Of a stretch of DNA of 64,000 nt, positions 11,034-20,807 are shown piece after piece. Under the pieces are notes generated by a model. That model saw nothing but the letters and a program-made list of their open reading frames with translations, was not told where the DNA came from and made no database searches. The first letter of the stretch is position 1; every line of letters begins with the position of its first letter. The DNA comes from Cyathus striatus. Taxonomy: Eukaryota > Basidiomycota > Agaricomycetes > Agaricales > Nidulariaceae. A program made the position numbers and the translations under genes. The stretch spans positions 992,001 through 1,056,000 of the forward strand of contig JAOVFP010000016.1 of assembly GCA_025738555.1 (NCBI GenBank). Reading direction: 5' to 3'.

Positions 11034-11728
11034 GAATCGCACCGGTTCTCCTCGAAATACACGCTGCACACACATATCGATTCATATCAGACAGATGGAT
11101 GACACACCCTTTTTAAGAATGATCGCTATGTTTAAATAGAAATATCCCTCATGTAGTTGTGGGCATTGCACTGATTTCATTCTAACATCTATTTCAGTTG
11201 CATACAAGGTAAACAGCAGAAACGCATGAGAAAACAACAATGAAAGCCTTATATTACGGTTGAGACCGGAGAGGACTAAAGCTCCTCGCGATCAGTCCAA
11301 TTTTAGCTTGATATCAGCTGATGGTTTATCGAAAAAAAGAGGATGGGGGTCGGTGATATAGCGCATCTATGAGAAGTTTTCTGATGTGTTCAACGAGGAA
11401 GACCATACCAGCTGTCTTCTCACAGGAAATTACTGTACTAAAGATAAACGCACCTCGTGTTTGCTGTCTTTGTATCCCGTCTTGAACGTATCCACATATG
11501 GAGCATCTACAAAGCTCTCAACGAAAGTGCCAACATTCGCATAGTGACGGCCGAATACTATTGTAAGCGTATGTCTCTTCGAGATCGTGGTTCACGCAAG
11601 TCGATTGTGCCCATTGATCAGCTGCTTGGGAGCGTGCGTAATCCCTGCTCCTCTCTGCTCCCTTCCTCCCAAGTTCGTCTCCTACCTTCTGTATCTACAC
11701 CGTCCCTTTGTTGGGTTCTAAATGACGC
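11034..11728. other. Intergenic, no recognisable gene
   Basis: First segment with normal CpG content. A 91-codon open frame at 11,457-11,732 (plus) shows no domain or splice structure I can support. Confidence 0.4.
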
Positions 11729-11890
11729 CTAGACATATTCGGTGAATGGGATGTAGAGCCAGCCGTTGAAGGTAAAGAACATAGAGCTGTCTTGCAATGT
11801 TAAGAGTCGCCATCGCAGCCCAACGGCACCACCCAGTGCGTTCTCCTTGGTTGGCTTCAGTGGCAGGAAATCATCCGTAAATGTGTAAGT
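11729..11890 (-). pseudogene. Orphan coding fragment, unknown family
   Basis: Between an in-frame TGA at 11,891-11,893 and a TAG at 11,729-11,731, the minus strand encodes about 53 residues of protein-like composition, including L-G-G-A-V-G-L-R-W-R-L-L-T-L-Q and F-F-T-F-N-G-W-L-Y-I-P. It looks like the C-terminal exon of a larger protein whose other exons are gone. I do not recognise the family. Confidence 0.35.
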
Positions 11891-12033
11891 TCATGAAAAT
11901 GGGGCGAGGATAGATATAAAGAATTAACATAGACGAAGGAAGAAAAATTTAGCACGGAGAGATGGGACAAAGATCTTAGATGGGACTCATGGGAGGTGAT
12001 GAGCAGAACCAAACCGTTTGTTTGGCAAAACAA

Positions 12034-12121
12034 GTGTGGACAAACGGAGCATTGACACATTTTCTTGCATTTCTTAAACAAGTTTCATCGTAAAAATTTG
12101 GTTTTAGCCAGGTGCTTTGCA
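12034..12121 (+). repeat. CpG-bearing copy of the 3' end of the RlpA-like relic
   Basis: This stretch matches 3,622-3,708 along its whole length, from GTGGACAA to GGTTTTAGCCAG and on to CTTTGCAA. The copy here keeps two CpGs (AAACGGAGC and TTTCATCGTAA) that read CA and TG in the left-flank copy. It is a duplicated gene-tail fragment with no surviving 5' part. Confidence 0.75.
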
Positions 12122-12319
12122 AGTAATTACTTAGATGCATGATATGAATACCAACAGTATGTGTCATCCGACTACTGTATCAGCGACGAAACGTCCCAGC
12201 TAAGTGACGAGTGAAAAGTAGCCTTTTGAAGAAAGTAATAGTAAGTATAAAAACTAAACCAATTCAACAGTATACTACACCATAGTATAGACAAAAGGAG
12301 AAGTGCACACGTACGATAA

Positions 12320-13230
12320 TCAACTTCTTGTGGCGTAGTTGTAGATATTAAATCCATCAGGCACTCTAAAATCGTTATCTTCAACATATGGGTCTAAGAC
12401 CATGAACTCGTCGTTCGGGCTCGGTCCTCTAATGGTATTGCGAGAGAAAGTGAGGCGGTTCAAATTCACCGGCATCTTGGGTGTTTCTTGTTGCATACTA
12501 TCAATGATCTTCCCAGGAATGTTCGCTTTAACTAGGATGAAGTGGTCGACAAATGTGTTCGGCGTAGAATCACTCGGATACAATATATAAGTATACCTAA
12601 GTACATAAAATCTCGTCAGGACTCATAGTTCTGAAATCAAATTCTTGGCTTACTGTGCATGTTTCTTTTGGTGCATTAGATTCCAATCTTTGTTCCTAGG
12701 CCATCCCGAACAAAGCAACAAAGTTGCAAAATCCTGTCCGCATAACCCATACCCTGCCTCCTTCTCTCGTAAACCTCGCCATTTACCGGTGAGCTGAAGT
12801 GACCTGGAAACTGCTCTGCAGTCCTCAGAGACAAAAGTAAGGACTGGAAATACACCGTGGGGGATTTTTAACTCCATGTTCAGGAAGTTTTTTTCTCGAA
12901 CATGTTCAGAATTATTTGTCCGCCGCAATGATTAAGAGGCCATCACACCTCATCCAGCCAGTTGATAAAGCTCGAAAGGACAATAAAAATTTTCATGCGA
13001 TGATTTTCCAGATATATATTTATTCAGTATCCTTTCCAAAATTCTAATCCCAGAGCGGGGAGTTCCGGGAGGATATGGAGGAACAATACCCAAAACAAGT
13101 TCATCACCGGGTGGTAGAGGCGTTGGGATATGTAACAATTCCTGGATTAGAGCCAAATTAGAGCCGACGGCCAATTAGAAAGATGTAATTCGGATAGGAA
13201 TGGGATGGTGTTTGGGTTTGTAAAGCTAAC
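12320..13230 (-). pseudogene. Decayed paralogue of the unnamed gene at 19,269-20,292
   Basis: Segments in order match the 19,269 protein: N-P-N-T-I-P..S-N-W-P; then P-L-P-P-G-D-E-L-V-L-G-I-V-P-P-Y-P; then F-I-N-W-L-D-E-V; then E-K-E-A-G-Y-G-L-C-G-Q-D-F-A-T-L-L; and after an intron (GTAAGCC..TACTTAG) V-K-A-N-I-P-G-K-I-I-D-S and N-R-L-T-F-S-R-N-T-I. They lie in different frames, need at least two frameshifts, and include an in-frame TGA where the paralogue has His in E-V-H-W. The splice site is conserved in position. The copy is in CpG-normal DNA, so its decay is by ordinary mutation. Confidence 0.72.
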
Positions 13231-14017
13231 TGATCTTAAAGAGTGCATGAGAAGGGTGGGGAGTGAGACTAAGTTGGGTTACGCTTACAAGCACTATTAA
13301 TATCATTATAATTTCAACCAAAATCACCTGATCTGCATATTTTGCGTAGGACATGTTGAAGTTACAACAATGACGACAACAAATAGGGACCCGGGACCCA
13401 CATTGGCGACAAATTTGTTGACGAAACGAAGAACCGGGTGGAGGAAGGCCGACAAATTCTGTGAGACGTGAGTAGTACTACCTAAGCAGGGATCCTCACA
13501 GCAAATGATCCAGATGAATCAGGTGAAAACGGTGGACTTGCAAATGATAAATCAAAATCGGAAGAGCCACCATCCAAATCCATTGCGCAGGCTTCAGAAT
13601 ATATGCAAGTGAGTTGTAGGTGTATAGGTAACATAGAAGCATGGATAAAATGACGTGTTGAACATGGATATGATATGTAGGTATGTATAAGAGATGATAT
13701 ATGGAGATAAACATGTAAATACTTAATGTGATATAGTGCGATGAAGCGTGATGATAGCAATAACAAACGTGACAATGAGAATCTGAAAGGAAAAAGTAAC
13801 TGGTGAATTTGGTGTGATGATAGAGCCCTGCGGTGACTATTGCGGAGACTGGTACGTGAAAGTACCCTTTGTGGCTAGTTGCTACCGCTACGTTCGAGGA
13901 GGCCAGAGGGAGCCTATGAGCCTGCAAGTTCCACGGGTGATAGAATGGGAATACTCAAGGCCACAGGTTGCCTGTCACGACTTCGTGTGCAGTCAGGGGC
14001 TACCGAGCAGGGGTCCT
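13231..14017. other. Intergenic; possible small exon at 13,482-13,583 (minus)
   Basis: Mostly without recognisable coding sequence. One minus-strand stretch starting at the ATG near 13,583 encodes M-D-L-D-G-G-S-S-D-F-D-L-S-F-A-S-P-P-F-S and stops at 13,482. Its composition is protein-like but it has no partner exon I can support. Confidence 0.3.
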
Positions 14018-14878
14018 CTACCGCACCAAACAGTCCGTACAGCTCGTCAGGTCACTGCCATACATAGCTTAACCATCAAGACCAACAGCATCTTCAATGA
14101 AAAAAAACCCATACCTCTCCGGATTCTCAACACAGCACGACTTACACACCGTCCTCCCACACCCTCCGTCCTCACTCCTATCCTCCAGCCTCGACACGTC
14201 ATCGCCTTCACAGGCACGATCGGCATCAGCACCTACTGCATTCTCAGCATCTTCCCTCCCAGAATCTTCTTCTGCCTTCTTTCGTTTTCCAATAGCTGCT
14301 CCGGCATAGTTCGTATTAGGCGAATTGAGCCCTAGTATGATACGTCTCGGGGATCGGGTGATGTCCATTAGCACTGGCGCGTTGAGGGGCTGTGGGGGTA
14401 ACGAGAGCTGCTGCGAGCGTGACGTGCATGTTCTTGAACATATCGCACACATGGTTGACGAGCACCTAGGTGAAGAGACATTAGAAAGTGGCACGGAGGA
14501 TTTGTCAGCAATGTATAGCTGCGTAGGTTCATGAGCACGCTCACCTAGCACAGGTTATAACCCTCTGCGTTCCCGCTCCCGTCAACATACGATGACACGA
14601 TACGCATGTCGGTAGTCCGGATCTTGATATCGATGGTGTCGGGGTCTGTATATGCGGTGTCTTTGCAGACACGTTGACGTTGAGTGTCGTATTGGAGACT
14701 TGGAGAACCTTTCCTTGGACACTGGATGGTAAGGGTGCTAAACGACGCCTTTTGTTTGGTGGATGGGCTGATGAGCCTCGAGGAGGTTGAATTGAGAATA
14801 TAGCTGTGTTGTGCTGCGTTCAGCCGTGTGAAAAGACGAAATGGAGGAAGACAAACGGGACATTGGGCTCGTTCGCAT
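14018..14878 (-). CDS. Cys-rich protein with paired CxxC clusters, predicted zinc-binding, unnamed family
   Basis: Spliced model: 14,878-14,857, 14,803-14,545, 14,465-14,115, 14,054-14,018; all junctions keep the frame, 222 aa. The first short exon is the least certain. The protein has a Pro/Ser-rich N-terminus, then T-C-V-S-C-H-R, T-C-A-R-C, M-C-A-I-C-S-R-T-C, a low-complexity middle with a K-R-K-K basic patch and an acidic stretch, then C-G-R-T-V-C-K-S-C-C-V-E-N-P-E and S-C-T-D-C at the C-terminus. Alternating CxxC pairs suggest two or more zinc sites split by a disordered linker. I believe related hypothetical proteins are widespread in basidiomycetes, from memory, with no known function. 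A nuclear or chromatin role would be a guess. Confidence 0.65.
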
Positions 14879-14899
14879 TGGGATTCGTTGGTGATAGAG

Positions 14900-15339
14900 T
14901 TGTTAGGTATATTTGAGGGGGTTATAGTAGTAGTGGATGGGGGGAGGAGTACCAGATGGCGGTTAAAGAGAAACAGTTGGAATGACTGTGAGCGAGGGCT
15001 ACTTTAGGCGTCGTCGATCAAACGATCACGTGCCGTAATGGAACACTCCGGTTCGAGTCCGACATGTGGCAAGTCTTTGTAGTTCTTTGTCGACTCTTTA
15101 TTCCACGTTTGTACCTCACTGAACTACGAAAAACAAAGTCAACCAAGCCCCTTTGTTCTTATTCAGTAGAATACTCGACGCAGATCACGACAATGAACTT
15201 CAAAAGCAAAAAAAAAAAAAAAAACCTAGGCAACAGCCAAGTTACGAAAAACGTTGGAAGATTGCATTCGCTAATCCTACAGAATAGTAAGTACACGATA
15301 ACTATTAAATTCTTATACATTGCAATAAAACATATTTAA
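14900..15339. other. Intergenic with a tRNA B-box-like sequence
   Basis: GGTTCGAGTCC at about 15,050 is a canonical B-box, but no matching A-box, acceptor stem or five-pair T-stem can be built around it. A run of 16 A lies near 15,210. Nothing else is recognisable. Confidence 0.35.
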
Positions 15340-16359
15340 TTAAAGTGTTTTTCTGCCATAGCATTTTACCCAAGCAAGCGTAGTACCAGGCTGATCCATA
15401 TCATCCTGCACTTTATCCAAAAGCTCGTCCATCTCCTCATTCGTCTTCGCAGATCCCATCCCTCCAGCTTTAACAATAGCAGGCTTCAAAGCACGAAACA
15501 CATTCATCAGATTATTCCTATGCCCAAGGCCTTCCTCTCCAGCCCAAGCACCGGTAGGTTGAACTTGTTCAACCACAGTAACATCTTCGAATCCAGCTTC
15601 CAAGAGCCACTTTTCGAGGAACCGTGCGCAGTGACCTACAAGATCGACACTATCGTAAAAATTAGCTAGTGATTCCCAAAAGAAAGTGTATGATGGCCCT
15701 CCGATCCATTTACTGGTGTGCTCGCAGAGCTCTATCCAGCCACCTGGTTTGAGAACGCGATAGATCTCGTTGATCCCTTTGATCCAGTTCGATTCTGTTA
15801 GTCCCGCGATTAAAAGACGCTGGTGGACTACGGAGAAGGTGTTTGACCAGTCTTCGGGGAGAGATGCTACGGATGCGATGCTGAATTGTGCATTTAGTGG
15901 ACGGATGTCGTCTGTTGGGAATAGACGTGATTCTATATCCGTTCCGTATAGCTGGATGGAATCTGGAATCGAAGTTGCGAAGTCCATTATCCATATTCCT
16001 ACGTTGTGAGCTCTAATCAGTAAACTTTTAACGTTCGGTGATATATTGTACCAACCTGTACCAGTTCCTATTTCAAGGACCTTATCTCCATCTTTCAAGT
16101 TGACGGGAGCGAGCAGATTGTTCCCTTTGAACACGCGCTTTAGAAGAAAATGTTGACGGACTAATCTTAAGGTGAGTTCAACGTTAACAAAGTCTGCGGC
16201 CATGATAAAGAAGCTACGATAATACCTTTGCTTTTCTTCAGAATCTGAAGGAATGACATATCGTGCACCTGGGTACGACGTAACGTATCTTGGAGATTTA
16301 ACAGCCACCACCACATCTTCTAGCTGGGGTAATGTTACAGGATCAACCTCAACAGTCAT
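15340..16359 (-). CDS. SAM-dependent methyltransferase, LaeA/UMTA-like
   Basis: Class I methyltransferase of the large fungal LaeA-like family, which methylates small molecules or proteins, often beside specialised-metabolism genes. Two exons, 16,359-16,056 and 15,998-15,340, with a 57-bp intron (GTTGGT..CGTAG) that is itself open, so an unspliced frame of 339 codons also exists. Splicing restores V-L-E-I-G-T-G-T-G-I-W-I-M-D-F-A and gives 320 aa. Motif I is E-I-G-T-G-T-G, the acidic residue of motif II lies in Y-G-T-D-I-E-S, and motif III-like R-V-L-K-P-G-G-W-I-E-L follows. The start is the first ATG of the frame. Substrate unknown; a role with the UbiA/P450 genes 14-30 kb away is possible but not shown. 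Confidence 0.85.
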   Translation of the reverse strand: MTVEVDPVTLPQLEDVVVAVKSPRYVTSYPGARYVIPSDSEEKQRYYRSFFIMAADFVNVELTLRLVRQHFLLKRVFKGNNLLAPVNLKDGDKVLEIGTGTGWYNISPNVKSLLIRAHNVGIWIMDFATSIPDSIQLYGTDIESRLFPTDDIRPLNAQFSIASVASLPEDWSNTFSVVHQRLLIAGLTESNWIKGINEIYRVLKPGGWIELCEHTSKWIGGPSYTFFWESLANFYDSVDLVGHCARFLEKWLLEAGFEDVTVVEQVQPTGAWAGEEGLGHRNNLMNVFRALKPAIVKAGGMGSAKTNEEMDELLDKVQDDMDQPGTTLAWVKCYGRKTL

Positions 16360-16379
16360 AAATGGGTACTAGGAAAGGG

Positions 16380-17063
16380 ATTATAACGCTGAGCTTGGAC
16401 CTGGCTACATAAATATGTTTACGAGTGGAATTCCCAAGTTGTGCATTACGGGGGAAAGGTCGTTTCACCTCGACATAACCGTCTTTTCCATCTCACTTCA
16501 GCAGTCTTAGCAGGGGTATCATTGACAGTAATCTACGCGAAGTTATAATTAGAAGAGACATCCGCTGTCTGACTGTCTCATACTGAGGTTACATACCCCG
16601 AGTCGATAACAAAAAATTCGATGCCAAGTGGATTCACTAAAATGCACAACCACATACTAGGTTCTTTCATAACGAAAACAGCGATAAAGATGTAAGATCG
16701 ATGTCCTTTTTACCTGAAGAAAGGTAACTTGTGTCAAACGTTTCTATGGGAACTTTGGATTATCCTTCTAATAAAAGCACCAACTTGCGGCCGCTTTGGA
16801 TCCCACCGGCCTAGACATGAGCCGTACATATCCCTGCTGAATTGATGCCCTTGGAACTCGCACGTTTAAATGGAGCAACTGTTGCAAGTAAACAATACAT
16901 GGAAGTATTCAGACGTTGCTCAATTGTTTTCTATGAATTCGATAATTCTTTGACTCATGCACCATTCAATATAGGCCGCAATTTTTTTGTATTCGTCCAA
17001 CCGCAATATCTTCATCCCTATCGTATGCACTCCAACATCCCTTTTGTTCTATAGCGCAGGAAA
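16380..17063. other. Intergenic
   Basis: Divergent promoter region between the methyltransferase (minus) and the APH-like gene (plus). No recognisable coding sequence. Confidence 0.4.
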
Positions 17064-18925
17064 ATGACGGCAGTGAGGAGAGGCCTATTCGGGTTCTTCA
17101 CATCTCGCACTTTCAAGGTTCAGGTACCCCACCAAGACTGGCGTATTCGGGCATTCTCTAACACGCATTCGACCATGAATACTGAAGAAGATGAATACTT
17201 TTACAGATGTACAACAGCGCGTTGGTTTCAGGACGAGAAAAAGGAGTTGGAAAAGCGTTATCTAAAGTTCAATATCCCAGCATTGAAGCAAGCCGCGGTG
17301 GATGTTGTGGAGGGAGCTACGTCGGTTATAAATATGGAGAAAATAAGCGACGCAGGGTATAACAAAATCCTCTCCCTTACGGTGGACACTGGTCAGGACG
17401 TAGTGGCTCGCCTTGCTTTCCCTAGCGTAGGACCTATAGAGAAGGTTGTTGAGAGCGAAGTTGCTACCATGGAGTTTTCCCGGACTAAGCTTGGAATTCC
17501 AGTCCCCCGTATCCTGGGGTGGTGCTCTAACCCCGAAGATACGGATGTTTCCTCTGCCTATATAATCATGGAGAAAGTTCAAGGTGTCCCACTATTTTCG
17601 GTCTGGGACACCATGTCGTTTGCCCAGAAATGTCAGGTTGTGGATGAAATAATTGACATACAGAAAAAATTGGTGTCATTTAAATTTCCAGCATATGGAA
17701 GTATATATTTTTGCGATACTATCAAAGATCGCACTGTTCCTATCGATGATGACTATGTCTTAGGACCTGCATTACCGCTATGTCTGAACGATGCCAAACG
17801 AAATCAGATAGATGTGTATAGGGGCCCATGTGAGTATGTCATCGGAACGATCAAACGGTTTGGCTGAATTATACAGGGTCGACTGTTGCAGGATATATAA
17901 AGACAGTGGTTAATGTGGAGAAGAAGTGGATCTTGGAACACGCAAATTCTCAATCCTTTCGCGGAAATCAATTTTGTCCTGAAGACGCGCGTAATCCTGC
18001 TACTCATATAGCACTGCTAGATAAAATCGAGAAGTTACTTCCATACATAACCTTAAAACCTATCCCGGAAGTAATAGTGCCAGCTCTTTGGCATCCAGCA
18101 TTCTCGTCTGGGGATATCATGATCTCATATAATGGACTGTGCGGGACCTCAAGACAGATGGTCTCTCTTATTGATTGGCAGCACAGCTCCGTCCTTCCGT
18201 TATACCTTCAAGCTGAGCCAATGCCTCTATTTGTTGGTCAAAGATCTTACTACAGAATTAACTGCGATGCCCCTGTACCAAATCCCGACGACCACCTTGA
18301 GTTAGTAAAATATTATTTTCAGCGCCTTGCAGAAGAGAAAGAGTCTCTTATCCATTGTTTGATTGGTATGTCGCATAAGCTCATGAAGGTCATTAGAACC
18401 ATGGTGAAAGGCTCGTTTGGTATCTGGGACGGTCCGTATATACGTGTGAGTGAAACTTTAACTCATTACAATCCGTAGGATGTATCTCTTACCAAACAGT
18501 ACTACTTATACTAGGTGTGGAAGGCGATGGTAAGTCTGGAAAACTTATGGTCCAAATATCTTTGGAGGAGTGTACCATTTCCATGTCCGAAATCCGAAGA
18601 AGAATATACACGATACGAACAGGAAATGAAAGAATTTAACAGAATGGAACGACGTCGTCGTGAATTTTACGAGTTGATAGGTGTTAATACGGAGAATAGC
18701 TGGCTCGTGGAAGAACACTTCGTTCCAGTCTTTCAGGAAGTATGGTCCGGAGAGGGAGAAAGCAGGGATATAACAGGTTGGGAGATCGGCATATCATTGG
18801 AAAACTTTGAAAGATCAAATATTCAGAAGATTGAATATTACGATGGCCTTGCCTGGGCTGTACCGGTGTGGCATAGCACAGTAATCCGGGGGTCTAAAGA
18901 AGACTTAGAGCCAGACAGCGACTAA
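17064..18925 (+). CDS. Aminoglycoside-phosphotransferase-fold protein, AIM9-like, with altered catalytic loop
   Basis: Three exons: 17,064-17,829, 17,877-18,445 and 18,515-18,925; introns GTGAGT..TACAG and GTGAGT..ACTAG join in frame to 581 aa. The N-terminus (MTAVRRGLFGFFTSRTFKV..) is Arg-rich without acidic residues, like a mitochondrial presequence, as in the AIM9 group. Family features include the kinase N-lobe (V-A-R-L-A-F-P), the hinge-like I-I-M-E-K-V-Q-G and the metal-site region L-I-D-W-Q-H-S-S-V-L-P-L. The catalytic loop, normally H-P-D-L-x-x-x-N-I, reads H-P-A-F-S-S-G-D-I: the catalytic Asp is Ala and the Asn is Asp. The reading frame is otherwise intact, so this may be a pseudokinase rather than a pseudogene. 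Substrate unknown. Confidence 0.85.
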
Positions 18926-19218
18926 TTGCGTTACTTGCGAGTCCTTACTCTTTTCACTGAATACTTCAGGCAATATTTATTTCAATTGTTAGTGCTCAAG
19001 TAGCATATAATAGCATATAGATTCTCCCAACTCATGTAATACCCTTCTTCTAAGAATACATATACAAAGACATGCTTTTATCCATTTTGCTGAAGAGATC
19101 ACAGAACTTTGGAAATGTATTGAGACTATTGAGCAGTTTTCATAAATGAACAGTGTATCACCTTGTGACCTTTGTATAATTGCTTGTCTTCAAATGTCAT
19201 GTGATTTTTGTGGAAAGT
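18926..19218. other. Intergenic
   Basis: AT-rich spacer with no recognisable coding sequence. Confidence 0.4.
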
Positions 19219-19226
19219 TATATAAG
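19219..19226 (+). promoter_or_regulatory. TATA box of the unnamed gene
   Basis: TATATAAG lies 43-50 bp upstream of the ATG at 19,269. This supports the chosen start. Confidence 0.5.
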
Positions 19227-19268
19227 TATGCCGAATCAATCCAAGGGCTTCCTTAACAATCCATTATC

Positions 19269-20292
19269 ATGGCTTCCACTCATTCGACTCATCCAAATCC
19301 TTATCCTATTATCCCCACCAATGTCGTTAACTTCTTACGAAGCGTTAATCCAGCGAATTGGCCAAATCGTCAAGTTCGCGAACTATTCCGTATCCCTCAT
19401 CCCCTCCCACAAAGCTCTGAGCTTCATCTCGGGGTGGTCCCACCCTATCCCACCACAACTTCACATTCAAATCGCCGTGTATGGCTGGATAACATTCTAA
19501 AAAGATCTCCCAGCAATATGGACGATCCTGGAACATTATTGGCGGGTTTCATAGACATCTTTGTCAAATGGCTGTACGAGGTCCACTGGCCATACGGATA
19601 TGTCAGCATTCTGATGGATCTGAATATGTTCGGCAAAGAACATGTCCTATACCCGGAAATAATGATCGGACACGTCCACTTCCCATTTGTGGCATGTATA
19701 TCAAAAAGTACTCGAAGACATTCCAGGTACTTTAGTAAATCGGAAGCCTTGCAAGAAAGGGAAGCAGAGCTTGGATTATGCGGGCATGATTTTGGCCTTT
19801 TGTTAGCTTTGGCACAGGCTCAAAGAGTTCATATGGTCAAGGAGACGTACAGAGTAAGCGATCCTGATGGCATGCCAAATATTGCTATGTTCTAACATAT
19901 TTTATTCGACATAGGTGCATATCATTTATACCAGTAGTGAAAGTCCCACTAAGAATATCATACTTATCTCAGCAAACATTCCAGGCGCATTATTTGATGG
20001 ATTTGAGCGCGATCAGCCCGAGTTTCGTCTAGAAGGCCTGACATTCACTCGCAATGTTATAAAATTTCCCAGTCAGAATGACACTGTCCACGAATGCGAA
20101 TTGTTTAAGGCGCTGATGTATATCATCGAAGAACAGATCGAGGAGCTGAACAAGTATCTCCCAGATGAATACAAGGATGATCCTTTCAAGGACTATCCCA
20201 AAGTTTCCAAAACGGAGGAATCGGAGGAAGCTGAGGAATCCAGCGAGGAATCTGAAGAACTTTGCAGTGATGAATCAGATGAATCAAAGTGA
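19269..20292 (+). CDS. Unnamed family protein, intact paralogue of the 12.3-kb pseudogene
   Basis: Two exons, 19,269-19,853 and 19,915-20,292, with a 61-bp intron (GTAAGC, branch TTCTAAC, acceptor CATAG); 320 aa. No known domain is recognised. The conserved blocks, seen by comparison with the decayed copy at 12,320-13,230, are P-L-P-x-x-x-E-L-x-L-G-V-V-P-P-Y-P, E-x-E-x-G-L-C-G-x-D-F and, after the splice, I-L-I-S-A-N-I-P-G then L-T-F-T-R-N. There is no signal peptide or membrane segment. The last 45 residues are highly acidic (E/S-rich, ending D-E-S-D-E-S-K). It was probably duplicated within this locus, since the intron position is shared. Function unknown. Confidence 0.72.
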
Positions 20293-20807
20293 TTACCACA
20301 TATCATATGTGTTTGTCGATGCCTTTTTGGCGCCTCTTGTTACCTTTATGTTCAAGTTCAATGTGTTCAAGTTCAATGTACTAAGCTCTCAAAGTTATGT
20401 TTTTCCATCATTATGTATCCCGCCTCCGAATGACATCAGAACATCAGCGGTCCACTAACCTGAGCAGCTCCAGTGCCCCCTTGGGGATCGTATCGTGACA
20501 CGCAGCTGAGAGTATTACTCAATGAGCTTTCTCATTTTATGTTACTTGGGTCATTACTGATCGAGTAAATGTTATGGCGTAAGGATGAATTAAGGGACCG
20601 GAAGACACTGAAGGGATGCTCCATCAGAGTCGTTTGAGAGTTGTTCAGTAACGAACAATTGTTATTATTTGTAGGTCCACGATTACTTTCACTCGAATGA
20701 ATGGATACACCAAGAGCTCCATAAAGTTAAGCTACATACATATGATATGTTACAAAGTGTCCAATAAGATTCTGCAATAACGCATCTGTCAATCCAGTAA
20801 CAAACCC
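20293..20807. other. Intergenic
   Basis: Convergent 3' region between two genes. A short tandem TGTTCAAGTTCAATG repeat lies near 20,350-20,380. No gene is visible. Confidence 0.4.

Noticed and set aside
14975..15075. Possible tRNA gene (B-box GGTTCGAGTCC)
   Set aside because: Only three T-stem pairs form, no acceptor stem pairs with a 5' partner, and no A-box is found at a fitting distance.
15999..16055. Methyltransferase as a single-exon 339-aa protein
   Set aside because: The 57-bp segment has intron borders and interrupts the conserved motif I; removing it restores a family-like sequence.
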